Positions 45,405 through 57,430 of a stretch of DNA of 64,000 nucleotides are shown here, piece by piece. The stretch is from Eucommia ulmoides (taxonomy: Eukaryota; Streptophyta; Magnoliopsida; Garryales; Eucommiaceae). The position numbers and the translations under genes were made by a program. The DNA lies in the NCBI GenBank assembly GCA_016647705.1, contig CM028334.1, positions 15,422,402-15,486,401 of the forward strand, in the 5' to 3' direction. The notes below the pieces were generated by a model. The model searched no databases. It was not told the DNA's origin and saw only the letters and a program-made list of their open reading frames with translations. The first letter of the stretch is position 1. Each line of letters starts with the position of its first letter.

Positions 45405-45540
45405 AATCTTATTATATGTGATAGAACTATATTCCATGTCTTTTAAACACTCGTGCACCTACTCAAGCATCCGGTGGCATTCGAACCACACACCATGTGT
45501 TGGGAGGGGGAAACCTTCCACCAGGCTACCCCCTGAATCC
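45405..45540 (-). mobile_element. tRNA-derived SINE in intron 9
   Basis: On the minus strand an A-box-like TAGCCTGGTGG (45528-45518) is followed 30 bases later by a B box GGTTCGAATGCC (45487-45476), the internal promoter of a tRNA-related SINE. The body then reads CACCGGATGCTTGAGTAGG. It cannot fold as a normal tRNA over its full length, so it is not a tRNA gene. The 3' end is unclear. Confidence 0.65.
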
Positions 45541-45930
45541 GACTATGTTCCAATTAGGAAATTCTAACTCCTTGGTTTATATTAATCCATATACAACACG
45601 CTTACCATTATGGTGGCATGAATAACCAAATATGTTTTTCATATTTTTTTTCCCTCTAATGTATATACATTTTGAGGTGCTACCAAAGATGTACTTGTTC
45701 CTAGTCAAATCTGAAATTAAAATGGAGTTCGATATCTTTTTATCTTGGAATACCAATTTAGAAACAGAAACACTGACCAAATATCACCTTTGTTTTCAAA
45801 GATATCTTTTTGGATTGTCAAAGAACTGCTACAGATGACTTAATCCCCCTTTTACTACTTCCTGCTTTTCTTGTCCTGTTGCTATTGCAATACCATTTTT
45901 TTTTTTAAATCTTTACCCTATAGTCCACAC

Positions 45931-46552
45931 TAGGGGTGGGCAGCAGGCAGGTTACTTCGGGGCAAGGTTAATCCGACAGCCAAATTTAAGGGTTTTGGGT
46001 TGGCTTCTCCAGGCCCACCGGCCGTCCAATATTAATTCGAGTTGTTCGGATGGGTCTGCGGTTTTACCCGTGAAAGGATAGTCTAGTTTTGGGCTTGGTT
46101 TTACACATGAACTTAATGTTGAACGGTATATGAAGGTGAGAAAAGAGCTACAACATCGATTCACTCAGGTTTTTATTTATGAAAAATATAGGCAAAGGTC
46201 CAAAAAAAATATAGTATGGTACCTAAAAGAAGTAGATGATTAGAAAAATTAAGAAAAAAATAGAGAAATACTTATTATTTCTGAGATAATTCATGGCAAT
46301 AAGAATCAAATCTGGTTATCACTGCGTCTCTAATCTCTATTTACTACTGGATCTTCGAGCCAATTTCTGGATCTTCAAGCATGAAGATCTTGATGGGGAA
46401 ATCCTGGGAGTTTGCTATTCGAAACTTGACCAAATTTGATTCCAAAGAACACCCGTTACATTCACAGGTTGTACATGGACGGGCTCACTTCAGATCGGTA
46501 ATGCTTGGGTTGTCTGGTTTTTGTGGGTGATTGGGGATTTTGCACACTCCTA
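45931..46552. mobile_element. hAT-like non-autonomous element (622 bp)
   Basis: A perfect 8-bp duplication GTCCACAC flanks it (45923-45930 and 46553-46560). Ends TAGGGGTGGGCA and TGCACACTCCTA are inverted repeats with two mismatches in 12. Eight-bp duplication and this TIR form are hAT hallmarks. No transposase is present. It lies in intron 9. Confidence 0.85.
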
Positions 46553-47787
46553 GTCCACACAGTGTGTAAAAATTGCTCCTATAATGCACATGCTTTTACA
46601 ACGTTACCCCCTAAAGTCCATCTGCTGCTTTAGTTACTAAATTCAATGATATTCAGTTTTATACGAGTGCGAAAATGAGGCATGATGTCATTTTGTTCTA
46701 AAAAATACTCAAACACAAATGTTTAACTAAGTAACCAGAAAAATACAGTTCCGCGTCATGGCCTTCAATTTGATCCATATATGACACATTTGGTCTAATT
46801 TTTTAAGTCCAGTTGAATTCAGCTCAGCTATATATTTGAACTTGTGGTCGTCTCCATGATTTGTAGTGGAATTCTTCTAAGAAATACACATATCTCTGCT
46901 TTCCGTGACTGTAGTAGAGTTCCACTAACAAATGTTTGGACATTTTTCTATAAAAAAGTGTGCAGTGGATCTTTTTAGATGAATTCAACTATATGTTATT
47001 ATACCCATTTGTTTATTCAGATGGAGTAGTTGAATACAACTCAACTTGATATTACACCCTGGTTACTGGAATCAACATGCATTTTATTTTTTTGATCTGT
47101 TAGTTTGTTGTAAAGTCCATTTTGTTTGATTCTTGAACTGTTAATGATATTTGGTTGAATTCAACTAAGTACAAGTGAGCTGTTAAATCCAACACTTAAC
47201 TAGTTGATATCAACTAAAATTAAATTATTAGAGGTATTATATTTAGGGAAATTCCTCCAAAGGTCTCAACCCATAAAAATATCACTTTATGGGGTCCTGT
47301 AACAATAATTTTTTTACACTTGAGATGGGACCTAGAAAGTGGTTTTTTAAAATCTTGGGACCTCTCAAAAAGTTTCCCTTATATTTATTTAGTATTAAGG
47401 GTATAATCAACTTTTTTTTTTTTTTTTCGTTTTTGAAGTCTTTTTATTGTAAGCCTATAAATTTACCTATTGTAAGCCTATAAATTTATCTTTCCTAGAT
47501 ATTTTCATTCAGTATTGATAATAATAAACTCTAGCCTCCTTTTCTCTTTTCTCCTTGGATTCTATGTTATTTATAAATCTTAACATAACGTTGTTGTTAG
47601 TATCACTTATGTGGGACGCGTTCATTAATCAGTTTATGTGCATGTTCTAGTTGAAATCAATTATGCTGGAATCAAAATCAACAACTATGTCTTAGTTCAA
47701 TTCGACTAATAACAGGATTTCATTTTGTAAAAAAATAGGTTTCTGTTACCTGCCGCCCCCCAAACAATTGTTTTTTGGTTTTTGTAG

Positions 47788-47988
47788 GAATCACCAAGAG
47801 CAACAAAATTTGCCGACGATTTTGATTTTGAGGCAATGAATGAAAAATTCAACAAGCAGGAGGTATGGGGTCTTCTTGCTAGAACCAACAAAGCTGAAAC
47901 CGATGATGAAGGTAAGGATGAAAATGAAAGTAATGAATATGATAGCCAAGACGAAGCTGGTGATGAACTGCCAAAATTTGATATGAAG
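47788..47988 (+). CDS. DCP5: DCP5-like exon 10: DFDF box
   Basis: 67 codons beginning ESPRATKFADDFDFEAMNE, the DFDF box that in LSM14/SCD6 proteins contacts RNA helicases of the DDX6 type. VWGLLAR and an acidic stretch follow. An internal GGTAAG could act as a cryptic donor but is read through. The donor is AAG/GTAAGA, phase 0. Confidence 0.93.
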
Positions 47989-48081
47989 GTAAGAATGGAA
48001 ACCTTTGCTTATCATAACAAGAATGAACCATTATTTCTATTGGTAGACCTCTTTTTACATCTCCCACCCTCTGTTGTACAG

Positions 48082-48192
48082 CCTATTTATCGTAAGGATG
48101 ATTTTTTTGATTCTTTTTCTTGCGATCGACTTGGTTACGAATCGGGGAGGGAGAAAATGAAATTTACCGAACAAATGAGGAAAGATACTGAG
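48082..48192 (+). CDS. DCP5: DCP5-like exon 11: FFD box
   Basis: Encodes PIYRKDDFFDSFSCDRLGYE and then KFTEQMRKDTE. FFD and the following TFG box form the bipartite motif that binds decapping partners in the family. The acceptor is GTTGTACAG and the donor GAG/GTAAAT, phase 0. Confidence 0.93.
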
Positions 48193-48285
48193 GTAAATTT
48201 CTCTCCAATTGATGTCTTCTGGATCTTGATTTTTTTCTTTACTTTTAATAACTTTTTCTACTTAAATTTTATGGGGGCATTTCAG

Positions 48286-48420
48286 ACATTTGGCAAGTTT
48301 CTGAGGCATCGACCCCGTGGCTTGAGGTGGCCGGGTCGTGCTGGTGGATCACGTGGGTCCTACCGTGGAAGGGGATATGGATGGAGCCGAGGGCCTACTG
48401 TTAGAAGTCGTGTGACTTAG
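48286..48420 (+). CDS. DCP5: DCP5-like exon 12: TFG box, RG-rich tail and stop
   Basis: Begins TFGKFLRHRPRG and continues into a Gly/Arg/Tyr tail (SRGSYRGRGYGWSRG), ending at TAG 48418-48420. After the stop the same frame stays open for 23 codons and contains YRYGG. The true end could therefore have been longer in an ancestor, but no evidence requires it. Confidence 0.9.
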   Translation, partial: TFGKFLRHRPRGLRWPGRAGGSRGSYRGRGYGWSRGPTVRSRVT

Positions 48421-48510
48421 ATAAGCTCTCAAATCCCGGTTTATCGTTATGGAGGAGTGTTCACAAAGCAGTCGGTATGTGATAGTATTTAGTAGTCTTT
48501 TTTATGGTAA

Positions 48511-48516
48511 AATAAA
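48511..48516 (+). terminator. Candidate poly(A) signal
   Basis: AATAAA 90 bp after the stop codon, in a T/A-rich stretch. Plant signals are loose, so this is only a candidate. Confidence 0.4.
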
Positions 48517-48615
48517 AGAGTACCATGCTCGAATCCATCTTTTCTTAGAGTAACCTAAATAGCAGTTTGAGAGAGGTGCTCTTTTTGCCTGTTCTTGCTG
48601 GAGCAAACTAAAATT

Positions 48616-48723
48616 TGTTGAACCATCTTATGGAATTGTTTTGGGGCTTACATTATATTATATTTAGTAATATTTAATGCGCTACTTGAATTTGTTCTTT
48701 TAAGTTTGAATTTTCTTCTAACA
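48616..48723 (+). mobile_element. LTR-like fragment with PBS-like end
   Basis: TGTTGAACC...TTCTAACA (108 bp) followed at once by TGGTATTAGAACTAGG, a decayed tRNA-Met PBS. No second LTR was found, so this may be a TRIM/Copia remnant in the 3' flank of the gene. Confidence 0.4.
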
Positions 48724-48836
48724 TGGTATTAGAACTAGGTTTGAGAAGGCTTGTTTGTTGTCTCCAAGTTGTTTGGTTTCCCTTTTCTCTCGTTTGATGT
48801 ATTATTTGATTGCAACACATGCAAGTCCTGGATTTA

Positions 48837-48972
48837 GGTAGTGTTTGGTGGTGTGGAATTCAAATCCTGGGTTTGGAATTGAAAATGAACCCATCTAATT
48901 TTTTAGATTTTCACATATGTTCATTTATAATTCCATTTTCGAATCTCCAATTCCATAAAGTCAAACCCTACC
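48837..48972. mobile_element. Tourist-like MITE (136 bp)
   Basis: GGTAGTGTTTGGTGG at the left end pairs with GGTAGGGTTTGACTT read from the right end (18 of the first 24 bases match). TTA flanks each side, as in PIF/Harbinger Tourist elements. The interior is also self-complementary around AATTCAAATCC and GGAATTG words. Confidence 0.65.
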
Positions 48973-48975
48973 TTA

Positions 48976-49820
48976 ATTAGATAGGGTTTCTTAAACACTT
49001 CAAGATATCCATCCGAAAACAATACTTTTGTCTAAAAAAATTTAATTAAAGTCCAAATGAGTTACATTGGTCCTTGCAAAGTAAAACTTGATTAGGGCGT
49101 AGTATTACTTATATTCTTGTCCCTATTATATATGTATTTTTTATTATTTAATTGTGTATATTATTTATTTATTTTCTCTTTTTTTAACCTTTTTTGTATA
49201 GTTTTTTATATTTAATTTATTTTTTAAAAAATGAACAAACAAAAGTGTCTTCCTATCTTGCAATCTCCTCTCGATTATACTTGAAATTGATAATTTCGGA
49301 GGCGGTGGATTTTAATGCGGTGAATGTTAAAGTTGGATTAATTTAGCAAAAAGAATGGACGTCTTGGACACATGCATATAAAAAAATTTGGTCATGAACT
49401 GTAAATGGTGAAAGAAAAAAATTCTATGATCCTTTTTCTTTAGATGAAAACATGGCAATGTTAAACAATATTTTTTGTTATTTCTAAGAAAAGTATTTGT
49501 TTGAAAACATGAATTTTAGGCGTTGAACACAATTTTAAAATTTTGAATTTAACAAAAAAAAAAAAAAAAAAAAACACACGAAAGAAAAAATGATTTTGCT
49601 TTCATTATATTTTTCGAAAAAAACAAAAGGCAATAACTTTTTTTGGGAAATTATTCCTTTCAATTTTCTCATTTTTGAGAAAAGGGAGAAAATAAAAATA
49701 ATAATATGTTTCTCATATTTACCCGAAAGACTCTTTTTTGTGTCCGCCTTGAGAGTGATTTTTTAGAAAATAAAAAATCATTTTATTTTTGTCAATTTAA
49801 TCTAACTTAAAGCCCAGCTT
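48976..49820. other. AT-rich intergenic DNA
   Basis: A tract at 49552-49573 and T-rich segments; no gene or recognisable repeat. Confidence 0.6.
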
Positions 49821-50239
49821 GTTGGCCCGGATTTGACCTAGGAGGGGGGATGACTTGGGTCATAGAACTTTTTCACCTTTTCTTTTATCTCCGCAAGTTC
49901 TCATCACTTCAATCAATCATTTGGTAGATAATGAATTTGAAGGGATTCATTTAATAGATTGTATGTCTTATTGTGATAAATTTAACAAAGTAATGCAATG
50001 GAATAAAGTGATCACAATACAAACAACATATAACAGTAAATCATAGGCGGATAGAGATAGAAACTATAAATCACATAACACAAGGATTTTTATAATAATT
50101 CGGCAAAATCACTTTCCTTTTGTCTAAACTTCCATGCTCTCGTGGAGATTTCTAATCCACTAAGTATTTAGATCTTCTCCAGTGATGACCAAACCATTAC
50201 AATCTTTTATAGAACATGTTCGTTTATGTTATGCTACAA

Positions 50240-50535
50240 ATCTCATAAGGCAAGTTACATTTATACCTTGCAACTTTCTTACAAGATAAGATACATGTAT
50301 ACCTTACTACAGTTGTCTCACAAGAAAAACTCCGTTTATGTCTTGCTACTCTTTCACTAGACAAGCTACGTTTATGACTAGCTACAACCTTTCACAAGGT
50401 AAGGTCATTTGTACCTTGCTACTCTCTCACAAACAAGTTACATTTATGTCTTGCTACATTTTCTCACTAGACAATGTACATTTATGTCCTAGCTAGAATC
50501 TCTCACTAGGCGAGTTACATTTATGCCTTGCTACA
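50240..50535 (+). repeat. Imperfect tandem repeat, about 45-bp unit
   Basis: Seven or so units around CAAGTTACATTTATGCCTTG and GCTACACTCTCTCACAAG, quite diverged from each other. Confidence 0.7.
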
Positions 50536-52604
50536 CTCTTACCAAGGTTCGCACCCCTTGAATTTCCTAATCCCTTTCCCTAGGCAGAGATCATGCCTAA
50601 CCAAGGTTCAACACCTTGAATTTATCAAGTACAACAATAATCAATACAACTCTCAAACAAGCAAATACAATTACATAAATAAGTACACAAAACTCAAGTA
50701 TTCTATATATAATCTTGTGGTCATGGAAATTCTCTCTCTCTCGAATAATCTCTTCCCCGTAGAGATCTACCCGGTGTCTACTTATTGATTCTTTCCTTTG
50801 AATTCTTCATCACTCAGCTCAATAATATTCTACCTGTCATCTTTTGAATAGCGTGCCAACAAGGTGCACATATGATATGCAAATGCTTGACAATTTAAGT
50901 TCCCTGCATAGGTGACTTCAGACTTTGTAATCTATCCCAAAGTCTGACGGAGCTTTATAAACACTCTCTTAACAATGTATATCAAGGAATAAGCCATCCA
51001 ATGTTTTGTGCTCACATGCAATGTACACTTTATTTCATGAATGTTCTTGAAGTGGTAAGTGTAAACTATATTAATGATATTTTCATAATGGATCACTTCT
51101 AGTTCTAAGATTTAGCCCATTTACGTAAGTGTTCGATCACTTTTATTTCTTAATCACATAAGAGGATATAACATGATTACAATGTGACAATGATAATGAT
51201 ACACAAGAAAATAAGAGCAAATAGGAAGTCATCACATCATGTTTATGATACTTGATTATCTTTTTTCAACTAAGATCAATATGGGCAATTTTATGTTCAT
51301 CAATAGCTTGAGATATAGTGCACACATAATCACATATAAAATGTAATCAATATGTACATGTGATATAAGGAATTAGTTTGTTAACTTAGCTCAACATATA
51401 GAATGTATAATTCTTTTCAATGTAAACCTAAGACAATTTTCAGAGAGAACAATTAACTCTTAGAAAGTTTAGTGAAAATGTCTAATCTAGCTCACCTCTT
51501 ATTAGAATGATATGCAGAGGATTTAATATCTCCATGAGTAACTTAGTCTCGTTGGCGGTACAAGTTCTTCTCTCATCTAATATACCAATTCTAATGAATT
51601 CGTGATTCAGTATAAAACCTCTTCGATTTATCTTAGAGAACTCTTTCGATTTTCTCAAAACGTTGGATTTCACAAGTAATTAATTAACTCTTATAAAGTT
51701 CAATTTCAAAATCCAATATGTTCTTATACTTTAACATCTAGGATATAGATATAATCAATATAAACTACTTCTAGATGTATAAGTGTGCATATAAGTAAAT
51801 TAATCATATCTACAAGAATAAATAAGGAGTCTAGAAAAAAAAAGATGGAGCATATAAAGCATGATACAGACTTTCTCAATTAGGCACATAATAAGCATGT
51901 TCCAAGATTTAAACAAGTGCAAAGTAATGTGTAATGGAACAAACTCACCGGATGTAGTAAATGATTTGGGCGTGTTGCATCTTTTGGGATGACCAATTTT
52001 CCTCATTCTCAACTCCTAAACAAACTTAGAGTATCATAAAATTTGGCTTGAAAGACCTACTCTAGGTTTCAATACTTATAGGATAACATTCTTATTTTTG
52101 TAGTGTTTTCTCACACTATATCACTCATTTAAGAACTAATAAGTGTCTCTAAGAGATAGTATTCATATATCAATTAATTTCAGACCCATATCCTTATGAA
52201 ATTCGTGCAACTAAGTGGTGTTTATATAGGAATGGTCAAGGTAGTAACTGTTGCACCAAATGTGGGACCAAAAGGTTGTTAATCTGTTAAAATTCATTAA
52301 TTAAATGTTATAGGCATGTAATGTTATCACTAACAGTCATCTACATCATTTCGATTTGATTGATTTGGGTAAGAATCCATTGGGAGACAAAGTGCATCAA
52401 GAAAGGCTAGAATTTAGGGTTAAAAAATAAAAACATCTAAACATCCGATTTGCACTTTCGTTTTGATCCATAATTCGTAATTGGTTGATTTAAATGATAG
52501 GATATATATTCAATTAAAGATTAAATTCTTCAAGAATTAATTTGGTGTTCAAAATAAGGTCAAATTTGATTTTTCCATCAATGTACACAACTAGATCACA
52601 TAAA

Positions 52605-52910
52605 TCAATCGACTGGTTTGACAAATCGGTTGACCGATATTCTTGAAAGGTTATTTAGGTCATCCTACTGGTGTGATCGGTCTATTGGATAGGGTGATCG
52701 GTTGACTGATTGTTCAAACTATATTAGATTGGGACCTACTATCGTAATGGTTGACCGAAATTCATCTATCAATTGACCGATTGGGGTTATTTCTTAGTCA
52801 CTTAGTCTCCTGGTGAAATTGGTTGACTGGATCAAGATTTTAGTCGCTTGGCTAAATCTATTTGTTTTTTATTTTAGGCTATTGGTAGGATTGGTTGATC
52901 GGAGCTCAAT
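52605..52910 (+). repeat. Diverged TCGGTTGACCGA motif cluster
   Basis: About seven recognisable variants such as ATCGGTTGACCGATATTC and GATCGGTTGACTGATTG. The motif is less conserved than at 25615-25925. Confidence 0.75.
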
Positions 52911-53300
52911 TTTAATTTTAAGCCTAATTTTCAATTATTCTTTATCAACCTTAATTATCTTTTGACTCAAATCCAATTTTTAATCATATTAGACATTTTA
53001 CCAACTAACAATGTTACATAATAATGCAAGTGTGTGTGTATGTCTCCTAGGGGTTTATTCCAATGTACTACTCAACTTTGAGAGTGTCATTACCTTAAGA
53101 ATTGATATTCGTTGTGGTATAGCTTATTGATCATCCGCAACGAGTCTTCTGGTTTTCTTCTTCTTCTTGAAGGCATATTTCTTATTTCATGCAATGTCTC
53201 AGTCTTCTTCCTTCCTTAGTTTCTTGTTTCATTCATAAGTTTGTGCTTTTAGTTTTCATGCGAGACCACTTACTCAAAAATGCTATCACGATTAATACAA

Positions 53301-56300
53301 TCAATATATTCAATCATATTTATATTCCCAAATGATTTCATGTGTACATAAACATAATATATCTAAATAATCTCGAGTAATCACATGTATCGCATATGTA
53401 TGAATAGTGATATCTTTTGTATGACATATATTCATATGAATTTGCAACCTTGATCTATATTTTATTGTGTCGTTTTATATGCAAATTTATTTTATTGATT
53501 ACCATTCTAAATGTATTTGTTGTTAATGACGTTAATTATTTTTTCTCTTGAAATACAAATAATTTGAAAATTTGGGGATTATGTGTGCATACATATTTAA
53601 AGAAAAAAAGTTTGATTGATATAATTTTATTTATTTTATTTTTATGACATAAATAAATTTATTATTATAAAGTTTTTTTATGATGAAAATAAAATATTTT
53701 TATTTTTAAATGTGACATCATTTCTTATAAAAATAATATGTTAGAGATTTTTAAATATTATTTTAGTATTTTACTATGCACCAAAAAATAATAAATTTTA
53801 AGAATTGATCAAAATTTTAAATTTGGGTATTTGTATATAATGAATATTGAGAATTTAATTTTAGAATAAAATATTTTTATCCTTTTAATACAATTTAAAA
53901 AAGTAATTATTTTTTAATATTTAATTTTGACAAACTAAATATTTTTATTTTGTGAAGACATACAAAATTATTTATTATAATTATTTATTATAGAGTTAAA
54001 AATAACAACATATGTTCTTGATTTAAAAAACAACATTATTTTTTCTTTGTTAAAAGGGGAAAAAAACAGAAAGAAAATATCATTAGATTTTGTTAGTAGT
54101 GATAAGTTTTTCGCTTGAAAATTGGTTCTCAGTAAGCACTAAACTACTGACCAATTTCTCATTTTAAATGGTTCTATTATGTAATAAGACAACTGACCAT
54201 TACAATTAAGTAGTTTCTAGTAGTAAGTTATTGGTCATAAAATTTGTGATTCCTAGAAGTAAGATTATTGACTACTAAAATAATAATTTTAAGCGATATT
54301 TTTTATATTGTGATTAAATTTTAGTTTGGGATAACATATTAACAATTTTATTGTCGTCGTATAAAAATATTAATTTGCTTTTAAAGGTAAAGCTAAATTA
54401 TTGAAAATTAATTTTCAATTATTGGAATTATCATGTGGCTTCAAGAAATATAAAAAATTCTTCAAATAAAATAAAATTTTACATCGATAAATTTGCATTC
54501 CTATGGTATATAAGATATAATGGTACTTAGAGAATTTCATTATTTGGTTGTCGCAAAATATAGATGCCCAAATGTTATTTTCAAATATAGATATTTCAAA
54601 AATTGACCAAAAATGATGGAAAATTAAAATCAATTTCTATGGAATTAGTTTTTGTAGTTGCGTATTGTATTGGAAGAAAATATGTATTACTTCGACATAT
54701 ATACCTAGAAGATTTATAGAATGGTAAACTAAGAAATATGTTGTATTGATTAATGTATTGGATCGATATAAAGTCCCTAATTCTTGCTTTGAAAAATTCC
54801 AAATTATTTACATGACTACAAATTTGGGATTATAAATTTTGCCTCAGAAATTACTGAGGCAAAATTACTATTTTGGTATAGGTCCCATATCAGTTTACAC
54901 GATGAGATTTGGGACTAATATAATGTCGGTTTGATGGATAAAATGTTGTGGTCCGAATAAATTTATTTGATAGTGTTATTAGGACCAAAAAATTTCAAAC
55001 ATTGCTTAAAGAAAATGATGTTCCATAATAATTGGTTGCTCTTAAATATATATCATTTTTGTCCCATTTAAACCTTAATTTTGATAGTATTTCAAGCATA
55101 ATTTGATTGAGTAATCCACTTTTGGTGATTTTTGCAGATATAGACTTAAAAAGTATAAACACCAAGAAAAATAAAAATAAAAAATTGCCAAAAACATGCA
55201 TCCGAAAAAGATCAGGGCACGATAGTAAAAGGTCACGCATGTGACTTGAATCAGGGTCGTGGGATCGACCCTCCAGCTTGCGCCCGTGACCTAGATCAGA
55301 AGGGTTTGTAGATGCGACTCTCCAGGTCACAGTTGCGACCCCTTTTTTTTTTTTTTTTTTTTTTTTTGTAATAGCTGCAGTTAATAGGTTCCCTAATTAG
55401 GGTAACCATTACAAAAGAGGGATTTGAGCATAATTTAAAGGGATCGTGGGCATAATTTAAAGGGATTGTGGACAGAATTTCCATAATTCTTCACTTCTAC
55501 ACATATTTTAGATCTAGTTTGATAGAAGGGATAAGAGATCTTGAAGCTTGAAGGCAAAGAAGAAGAAGGAATGATGAGTGGCTAAATACGTCAATCGGGT
55601 TAGGGTTGTATATTTTCTTAGATTTATTTATGTAAATTTTATTTTTGTTCTTTTATCGTTTGTTTTTATGTGTGTAAGGTTGTACAACAATGATTTTGAT
55701 TTTAAATATGTGTTTTAATGAATTTATGTTTTAAATATTCTTGTAGAACTTTATATATAAATTTCTTTGTAACTGTAATGTTAGATCTAATACTTGTGGT
55801 TCAAATCTAACATTTTCACAATCCATTTTCATTGTAATCGATTCGATTTAATTGGACAAATTATGCTAAATAATTAATTAATTATCGATTAGTTAAGGTA
55901 AGAATTGAATTGTGAAGATAGTTTATCCCAATTCAGTGATCGATTAATCCTTCACTGTAATTTTAGCTTATAGTTAGCATTACTTAATTACACACAAAAC
56001 CAAAACAAATAAGAATAAATTTCATGGGATAAACCGATGAACTTATGTATGTCCCAAATTCGAGTCCTTTTACATATTTTATCTCAATTAAATAATTTTT
56101 TGCGATTTAGTGCCTACAATTCAAAACCAATCCAAGTATCGATTACTTCACTTGAGAAAAATAAGACAAAATTGATAATTACAATCTAATCCCTGTGCTT
56201 CGACACCCTTAAACTCAAGTGCACTATGCTACGATATTTTGTGCTTAAATCTAGCTTTTATATTTGAGTGATCAATAGTTCCAAAATATTTATTCATACC

Positions 56301-57359
56301 TAATCAGAATTGATGGAATAATAAAATTTAAAATAAATTTTGAGTTTTAATATATATAAATTATATTACCACGAGGTGGGACAATTTGCCTCAAAGACTA
56401 GCAACGACTAAATCTTAAAATTGTCGAGGGGGATGAGTGTTGACCTACAAGAAAGTCACCTAGAGAAGTAATCCAACTTTTGTGATTGGGAACCCCATGA
56501 AAGAGGTTAATGGGTAACAACAATCCATACTGCGTAACTTATAAAGCAACACTACAATTTAGAGAAATCATTTAAAAGATTCTCATGCTCATCCTTAAGA
56601 TGCTAGTATTGCATAATGTGATGTTAAAGATGAGTTTAATCTTTAATAAGATCAAGGCAAGAAAACTCTTACAAGGTATATGTCACATATACCCTTGTAG
56701 GACTTACCTAAGTCAGAGTTGTTGTGAGGCCGCGACTATAGGGTTGGGCTTTTCCTAGTGACTTTCATGAGAATTAAGATACATGTGCATGACCATAAAA
56801 GTACAAAATCGCGAAGACAATCTAATACCCGCATTGTGTGTGCTTACTGAAGTTCGGGAAAAAGGATCTAGTTCAAGATATAGTTCATCATGATTCTTTC
56901 GGATGAATATTGTTACACTAAATGAGGTTCAAGTCATAAAAACAGTTACACCTATTACACAGTATTATATTGCCTATTATTTTTATTTTATTATTTTAAT
57001 ATTAATTCTAAATTATGTGGAAGATTGTTACAAAAGTAATTTAAAATTAAGTTTTTAATTTACTATATTATATAAAAATTATAGAAATAATTTTGATTAT
57101 AAAATTTATTAAAATGATTTTATAAATTGTATTATCAATATATATATGTTAGAATATGGTTATTAGTCTGATTGGTATATGTTACTTATAGGAGAATCAT
57201 ATATATAGTTGAGGTCCCTAAAATTTGGAGGCAAAACAAATTTAATGGTAAAAAAGAATTGTAAAATATATTTTTTAAACATTTTTTTCCCAATTACTGA
57301 TTTTTTTTTTTAAATAAAATAAAATTAAGAACTGATTTATAGGAATAATCCTAAATCAA
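53301..57359. other. AT-rich intergenic DNA with possible LTR-element remnants
   Basis: No coding sequence. 53500-54900 is very AT-rich. 55195-55345 is a GC-richer stretch with GGTCACG/CGTGACC words, followed by a T homopolymer (55342-55368). Around 56190 the phrase AATCCCTGTGCTTCGACACC resembles noncoding parts of plant gypsy elements. 56380-56940 also looks like a repeat but no family could be assigned. Confidence 0.45.
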
Positions 57360-57430
57360 GAAGTCTTAAATCAAGTTGTTTTCTGGCGAATCTCATTCTT
57401 TCCGGTCGTCTCCTATACTACTCCAACCAA

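Larger units (their letters stand above)
21094..48420 (+). other. DCP5: Host gene: DCP5/SCD6 (LSM14-family) decapping factor, 12 exons, predicted 671 aa
   Basis: Plant DCP5 proteins promote mRNA decapping and translational repression in cytoplasmic P-bodies. In order the exons encode an N-terminal LSM14 domain (residues 14-83, ending at the FRGSDIKDLQV hallmark), a long Pro/Ser/Gln-rich region with the DCP5-like WQG and HLQQQSL motifs (about 108-413), five 22-residue RG-rich units (414-523), a DFDF box (KFADDFDFEAMNEKFNK, about 530), the FFD box (YRKDDFFDSFSCD, about 594) and the TFG box with an RGG-like tail (628-671). All twelve exons join in frame without stops. Introns: 13872, 599, 102, 4562, 152, 3107, 111, 132, 2488, 93 and 93 bp. 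Intron 3 uses a GC donor. Intact as read; expression was not tested. Confidence 0.92.
48421..48836 (+). other. 3' UTR and downstream DNA of the DCP5-like gene
   Basis: A possible polyadenylation signal AATAAA lies at 48511-48516. An LTR-like fragment may lie within (see 48616-48723). Confidence 0.5.
49825..53300 (+). mobile_element. Second, diverged TCGGTTGACCGA-type element
   Basis: Begins TTGTTGGCCCGG, then GGAGGGGGGATGACTTGGGT, a CTCGTGGAGATTTCTAATCC block, tandem CAAGTTACATTTATACCTTGC words (50240-50530) and degraded TCGGTTGACCGA motifs (52605-52910). The order of parts is that of 24006-26389. The 3' end was not fixed; no GGATCAACAA was found. No coding capacity. Confidence 0.5.
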
